From positions 1 through 37,315 of the forward strand of contig SVOI01000022.1 of the NCBI GenBank assembly GCA_015066465.1: a stretch of DNA of 37,315 nucleotides, given 5' to 3'. The position numbers and the translations under genes are program-made. The first letter of the stretch is position 1; every line of letters begins with the position of its first letter. The notes beneath the pieces are model-generated. The model was not told the DNA's origin. It made no database searches and was given only the letters and a program-made list of their open reading frames with translations. Shown here in pieces: positions 34,028 through 37,315 of the stretch. The DNA comes from Oscillospiraceae bacterium. Lineage in GTDB: Bacteria > Bacillota > Clostridia > Oscillospirales > Acutalibacteraceae.

Positions 34028-35002
34028 ATGGCTACACCGAATAAGAACAATTCATCTAAAATAATAAAATTGCCTACTGATTTTACAGGAGTCAGTGGGC
34101 AACAGTTGTCTCGTGATGAAATACGTTCAAGAAAAAAGAAAAGATTAAAACGAAGAAGAGCAATAAGAAAAGCAATACTTTCTTTATTTATGCTATTTAT
34201 TGTGGCAATAGTTGGCTTTGTTCTTGCTGTAACAGTATTTTTTAAAATAGATACTATAAAAGCCAAAGGTTCAGGAGTTTATCCACAGAAAATTATAATT
34301 GAAAATTCTGGTGTTGCAACGGGCGATAGTCTTTTACTTGTAAGTGAAAAAGCAATTTCAGAAAATCTTTTCTTTAATCTTCCTTACGTCGGCTCTGTAA
34401 CTATTGAGAAGGATTTGCCATCAACACTTATTATAAACGTTATAGATACAGTAGCTTCTGCTGCTATATCAAACAATAAAGGCTCATATATCCTTATAAA
34501 TGATGAAGGCAAAGTTTTAAATGCTGATTCAAAAATTGTCACAGAGGGAATTCCAGTCGTATCTGGTGTAGAGGTTGAAAGCTATAAAGTAGGCGAAACC
34601 ATTACGTTTAAAACAGAAGAAACTGGCGATATTTTAATACAACTTCTTAAAGCATCAACAAAAGCTGGTGTAATCGGTATGACAGAAATTGATTTAACAG
34701 ACGTTTCTGCAATTACAATGAAATATGATAACAGAATTAAAATTCTTGTAGGTCCCGCAGTAAAGCTTGAAACAAAAATTTTAAGAGCGGCTTCTGCTAT
34801 TGACAGAGAAAATGAAATTAACCAGTATGAAACTGGCGTTCTCGATTTAAGAACAGACCCTAAAGTCTTTTTTAAAGCAGGTTTAGAAGAAACAACAGAA
34901 AAAAATTCTTCAAATAAGGATAAAACTGAAGATAAGAATAAAAATAAAGATAATAAAAAGAACGAAACAACTGAAACAACAGTCAAAACAAGTGAAAATT
35001 AA
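34028..35002 (+). CDS. divIB: Cell division protein DivIB/FtsQ
   Basis: DivIB forms the FtsL-DivIC-DivIB complex that regulates septal synthesis. The 324-residue protein has a strongly basic cytoplasmic N-terminus (SRKKKRLKRRRAIRK), one transmembrane helix (about 48-71), a POTRA domain (about 73-142; FKIDTIKAKG, then VGSVTIEKDLPSTLIINV) and the beta domain following it. The last 35 residues are a Lys/Asn/Thr/Glu low-complexity tail. GGAG near the murA stop is the likely ribosome binding site; the gap is 4 nt. ftsA, often between ftsQ and ftsZ, is missing. Confidence 0.9.
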   Translation: MATPNKNNSSKIIKLPTDFTGVSGQQLSRDEIRSRKKKRLKRRRAIRKAILSLFMLFIVAIVGFVLAVTVFFKIDTIKAKGSGVYPQKIIIENSGVATGDSLLLVSEKAISENLFFNLPYVGSVTIEKDLPSTLIINVIDTVASAAISNNKGSYILINDEGKVLNADSKIVTEGIPVVSGVEVESYKVGETITFKTEETGDILIQLLKASTKAGVIGMTEIDLTDVSAITMKYDNRIKILVGPAVKLETKILRAASAIDRENEINQYETGVLDLRTDPKVFFKAGLEETTEKNSSNKDKTEDKNKNKDNKKNETTETTVKTSEN

Positions 35003-35075
35003 GCCTTTTAATAATCGTTTTTTAGTAGATTTTTAATAAATTTGCAAAAAACACGATAAAATTAGAAAAAATTAC

Positions 35076-35104
35076 TTGATATTCTTTAAGTTGTGTGTTA
35101 ACAT
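35076..35104 (+). promoter_or_regulatory. Probable ftsZ promoter
   Basis: TTGATA (35076-35081) and TAACAT (35099-35104), 17-nt spacer, in an AT-rich 173-nt gap after divIB. The -10 matches 4 of 6 bases, so the call is moderate. A start near 35111 gives a leader of about 65 nt that includes the hairpin below. Confidence 0.5.
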
Positions 35105-35129
35105 TATATGGATAAATTGGAAAGTTTTG

Positions 35130-35152
35130 CACAGGTGTATGTATACGCTGTG
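35130..35152 (+). promoter_or_regulatory. Hairpin in the ftsZ leader
   Basis: CACAG (35130-35134) pairs with CTGTG (35148-35152), extended inside by GTG / TAC pairs with one wobble. It lies about 10 nt before the AGGAGGA ribosome binding site of ftsZ and has no T run, so a translational or mRNA-stability role is more likely than termination. Confidence 0.45.
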
Positions 35153-35175
35153 TTCTATATTAGGAGGAAGTTCAA

Positions 35176-36270
35176 ATGGCATTTGAAAATGTTACAACTG
35201 AATTCGAAGAAGCTACTCAAATAAAAGTCATCGGTGTAGGTGGCGGTGGCGGTAACGCTATTAACAGAATGGTTACTGCAGGTGTTCAGGGCGTTGAGTT
35301 CGTTGCTATTAATACAGACAGACAAGCTCTTGAAACATCAAAAGCAACTCATAAAATTGCTATAGGTGATAAAGTTACAGGCGGTCGTGGTGCAGGTGCT
35401 CGTCCAGAAATGGGTCTTAAAGCTGCTGAAGAAAGCCGTGACATTATTGTTGATACATTAGCAGATACAAATATGGTATTTATTACTGCTGGTATGGGCG
35501 GCGGTACTGGTACAGGTGCTGCTCCTGCAATCGCACAGATTGCTAAAGAACGTGGCATTCTTACAGTTGGTATTGTTACAAAGCCATTCCAGTTTGAAGG
35601 CAGAAAAAGAATGCAACAGGCAGAAGCTGGTATTGCAGAACTTGCTCAGCATGTAGATAGCCTTATTGTTATCCCTAACGAAAGACTTAAACTCGTTTCA
35701 GAGCAAAAAATTACTTTTGCTAACGCATTCGGCATTGCAGATGACGTTCTTCGTCAGGGTGTTAAGAGTATTTCAGACTTAATTAAAGTTCCTGGTCTTA
35801 TCAACTTAGACTTCGCAGATATCAGTGCTGTTATGAAAGATGCTGGTCACGCTCATATGGGTGTTGGTCGTGCTTCTGGTAAAGAAAAGGCTGCTGCAGC
35901 AGCAAATGCCGCAGTTTCAAGCCCACTTCTTGAAACAACAATTCAGGGTGCAAAGGGTCTTATCATTAGCATCACAGCTTCTCCTGATATTACACTTGAA
36001 GAAGTTGAAGATTCAGCAACAATCGTTTCAAGTGCTGCAGATGCAGATGCAAACATCATCTTCGGTGTTACATTTGATGAAACACTTGACGACGAAATGG
36101 TTGTTACAGTTATTGCTACAGGCTTCGGTACAGATATTAATGGTTTCCCAAATAAAGCTGGTGCAGGTCTTGGTATGGGTATGCCATCTGTTTCAGCAGA
36201 ACCAGAAACAACTTCATCTTCAGATGATGACGATATCGTTGACATTCTCGACCTTTTCAAAAACAGATAA
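35176..36270 (+). CDS. ftsZ: Cell division GTPase FtsZ
   Basis: Tubulin homologue that forms the Z ring. The 364-residue protein has [15 protein letters not shown] (about 18-32), [10 protein letters not shown], the tubulin signature [12 protein letters not shown] (106-117), the T7 loop [11 protein letters not shown] and a C-terminal domain ending FGTDIN. A short Ser/Asp/Glu/Thr-rich linker leads to the conserved terminal peptide [13 protein letters not shown] that binds ZipA/FtsA/SepF-type partners. An AGGAGGA ribosome binding site precedes the ATG. It is the last gene of the dcw cluster, probably with its own promoter as well as read-through from upstream. Confidence 0.98.
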   Translation: MAFENVTTEFEEATQIKVIGVGGGGGNAINRMVTAGVQGVEFVAINTDRQALETSKATHKIAIGDKVTGGRGAGARPEMGLKAAEESRDIIVDTLADTNMVFITAGMGGGTGTGAAPAIAQIAKERGILTVGIVTKPFQFEGRKRMQQAEAGIAELAQHVDSLIVIPNERLKLVSEQKITFANAFGIADDVLRQGVKSISDLIKVPGLINLDFADISAVMKDAGHAHMGVGRASGKEKAAAAANAAVSSPLLETTIQGAKGLIISITASPDITLEEVEDSATIVSSAADADANIIFGVTFDETLDDEMVVTVIATGFGTDINGFPNKAGAGLGMGMPSVSAEPETTSSSDDDDIVDILDLFKNR

Positions 36271-36285
36271 TTAAAGAAAGAAATA

Positions 36286-36319
36286 ATGCCGGTTGAGAAA
36301 ATTCTCAATCGGCATTTTT
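36286..36319 (+). terminator. Intrinsic terminator after ftsZ
   Basis: ATGCCGGTTGAGAA (36286-36299) pairs with TTCTCAATCGGCAT (36302-36315), with one G-U pair, followed by TTTTTGTTT. It closes the dcw cluster only 10 nt before the deacetylase start codon. Confidence 0.9.
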
Positions 36320-36328
36320 GTTTATAAA

Positions 36329-37096
36329 ATGAAAAAGATTAAACTTAACAAATACGAGAAGCAGACTTTCAGAGATTTACTCGTTCTTCTTCCTATGATA
36401 ATGGCTATTTTAATTCTTTCAAGATGTATTCCTGATGGAACTTTGCGTTATATTATTCCTGTTGATAACGTTGGTGAAAAAGCAATTGCTTTAACATTTG
36501 ATGATGGACCGAGTGACTACACAGAAGAGCTTCTTGATGGCTTAAAAATGTATAATGCAAAGGCTTCATTCTTTGTAATAGGTGAAAAAGCAGAAAAAAA
36601 TCCAGACGTTGTAAGACGTGCTTCAAGCGAGGGTCATTTAATCGGTAACCACACCTACGACCATATTCGTCTGCCGCTTCACACAATGGAAGATTGCGAA
36701 GAAAGCATTGGTAAAACGTTTAACATTATTGAAAATATAACAGGCGAAAGGTCAATGTATCTTCGCGCTCCTTACGGTGACGTTTCATTTTATCAGCTTA
36801 AAAAATTAGACGTTGTTTTTATCAGCTGGGCTTTTTCAACTTATGACTGGAAAGATAAAGACGCTGACTATATCTACGAAAGAATTATGAAAAAAGCAAG
36901 CGATGGCGATATAATTCTTCTTCATGATACTAAAAAAGCAACAGTCGAAGCAGTTTTAAGAGCAATTCCAGAATTACAAAGACAAGGCTACGAATTCGTA
37001 AGAGTTGACGAATTATTAGCACGAAACGGCGAAAAAATCAAAATGGGAACTCCGTACAGATGGTGTAAACACGAAAGAAGTGCGTTTTCATTTTAA
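36329..37096 (+). CDS. Membrane-anchored polysaccharide deacetylase (NodB/CE4 family)
   Basis: The 255-residue protein has an N-terminal membrane anchor (about 18-31, VLLPMIMAILIL) and an extracytoplasmic NodB domain: TFDDGPSD (catalytic Asp58, metal Asp59), GNHTYDH (His108, His112), RAPYGD and ILLHD near the end. All five CE4 motifs are kept, so it is probably active on peptidoglycan or another acetylated glycan, possibly like PdaA/PdaB of spore formers. The ATG at 36329 is chosen because upstream sequence is the ftsZ terminator. No Shine-Dalgarno sequence is visible before it, and an alternative TTG at 36293 would have to be translated through the hairpin. Confidence 0.9.
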   Translation: MKKIKLNKYEKQTFRDLLVLLPMIMAILILSRCIPDGTLRYIIPVDNVGEKAIALTFDDGPSDYTEELLDGLKMYNAKASFFVIGEKAEKNPDVVRRASSEGHLIGNHTYDHIRLPLHTMEDCEESIGKTFNIIENITGERSMYLRAPYGDVSFYQLKKLDVVFISWAFSTYDWKDKDADYIYERIMKKASDGDIILLHDTKKATVEAVLRAIPELQRQGYEFVRVDELLARNGEKIKMGTPYRWCKHERSAFSF

Positions 37097-37124
37097 TTGA
37101 AAGTTGAAAATTGAAAGTTGAAAG
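37097..37124. repeat. Heptamer tandem repeat TTGAAAR
   Basis: Four heptamers in a row: TTGAAAG, TTGAAAA, TTGAAAG, TTGAAAG, starting right after the deacetylase stop codon. The array is non-coding as far as I can see. Confidence 0.85.
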
Positions 37125-37164
37125 TTAAGGAAACGCTTCTCGTTTGATAATGATTAAGTAAAAA

Positions 37165-37206
37165 AGTTCTACCATTTCAGTTAGTACAAACTGCAAATGA
37201 TAGAAC
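37165..37206. terminator. Bidirectional terminator between convergent genes
   Basis: AGTTCTA-C-CATTT-CAGTT (37165-37182) pairs with AACTG-C-AAATG-A-TAGAACT (37189-37206), about 17 bp with one mismatch and one bulge. T-rich tails occur on both strands (TTATTTA on plus; TTTTTAC on minus), fitting its place between the deacetylase and the minus-strand gene at the window edge. Confidence 0.82.
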
Positions 37207-37211
37207 TTTAT

Positions 37212-37315
37212 TTACTTATTTGTGTGAAAAATTTTACTTACACGCTCACTTATTTCTTCTTCACTTAAATTTACATCGATATCACGAAGTTTTAAAATGA
37301 GTTTTGAACATTTGA
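37212..37315 (-). CDS. C-terminal end of an unrecognised minus-strand gene (5' truncated)
   Basis: On the minus strand a frame is open from the window edge to a TAA at 37212-37214. The 33 visible residues read from KCSKLILKLRDIDVNL to EEEISERVSKIFHTNK, amphipathic and helical in character with normal codon use for this genome. The adjacent bidirectional terminator supports a real gene end. Too little is present for a family assignment. Confidence 0.55.
   Translation of the reverse strand, partial: KCSKLILKLRDIDVNLSEEEISERVSKIFHTNK

Noticed and set aside
1-37315. CRISPR arrays, tRNAs, rRNA, insertion sequences or prophage
   Set aside because: I saw no spaced direct repeats of CRISPR size, no tRNA-like cloverleaf with CCA context, no transposase or phage motifs.

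Overview
The window looks like a chromosomal piece of a spore-forming, low-GC Clostridia-type bacterium, most likely an anaerobic gut or rumen Eubacteriales relative. This rests on AT-rich codon use, strong AAGGAG/GGAGG ribosome binding sites, TTGACA/TATAAT promoters, sporulation genes (sigG, spoVAE, dpaA, dpaB), a PyrK/PyrD class 1B dihydroorotate dehydrogenase and a DAP-type MurE. No phage, IS, CRISPR, tRNA or rRNA feature was seen.

Layout: (1) 1-1195: the tail of a membrane protein, then sigG on the minus strand. (2) 1342-11692: a consensus promoter, a 59-residue membrane micro-gene, an attenuator-like RNA leader, and a complete UMP operon pyrC-carA-carB-pyrK-pyrD-pyrF-pyrE-pyrB-pyrI ending in a strong terminator. 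(3) 11708-18792: a mostly accessory and sporulation segment. It holds a lone spoVAE, a small lipoprotein and, on the minus strand, an exported endonuclease/phosphatase-fold protein, a Ca/Mn-type P-type ATPase behind a yybP-ykoY manganese riboswitch, dipicolinate synthase dpaA-dpaB, and a small HTH regulator with a long leader. (4) 19055-21931: nicotinate phosphoribosyltransferase plus a degenerate condensation-fold protein. (5) 21954-36319: a division and cell-wall (dcw) cluster, mraZ-rsmH-ftsL-PBP-murE-murF-mraY-ftsW-murG-murA-divIB-ftsZ, lacking murD, murC, murB and ftsA. (6) The end: a polysaccharide deacetylase, a heptamer repeat, a bidirectional terminator and the tail of a minus-strand gene.

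The pyr operon encodes all steps from carbamoyl phosphate to UMP. Its most striking feature is that CarA, the glutaminase subunit of carbamoyl phosphate synthetase, is full length and in frame but has lost the catalytic cysteine (Gly252), the catalytic histidine (Asn337) and the usual glutamine-pocket residues. CarB looks intact. This predicts a synthetase that runs on free ammonia with a structural, non-catalytic CarA, analogous to vertebrate CPS1. The operon is preceded by an RNA leader with mutually exclusive terminator and antiterminator pairings that I cannot match to a known riboswitch or PyrR site.

The sporulation genes touch one theme: sigma-G runs the forespore programme, DpaA/DpaB make dipicolinate, and SpoVAE belongs to the dipicolinate channel. 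The neighbouring riboswitch-controlled cation ATPase handles Ca2+ and/or Mn2+. The dcw genes make lipid II and build the septum; internal promoters before the PBP and before ftsZ split the cluster into separately adjustable units.
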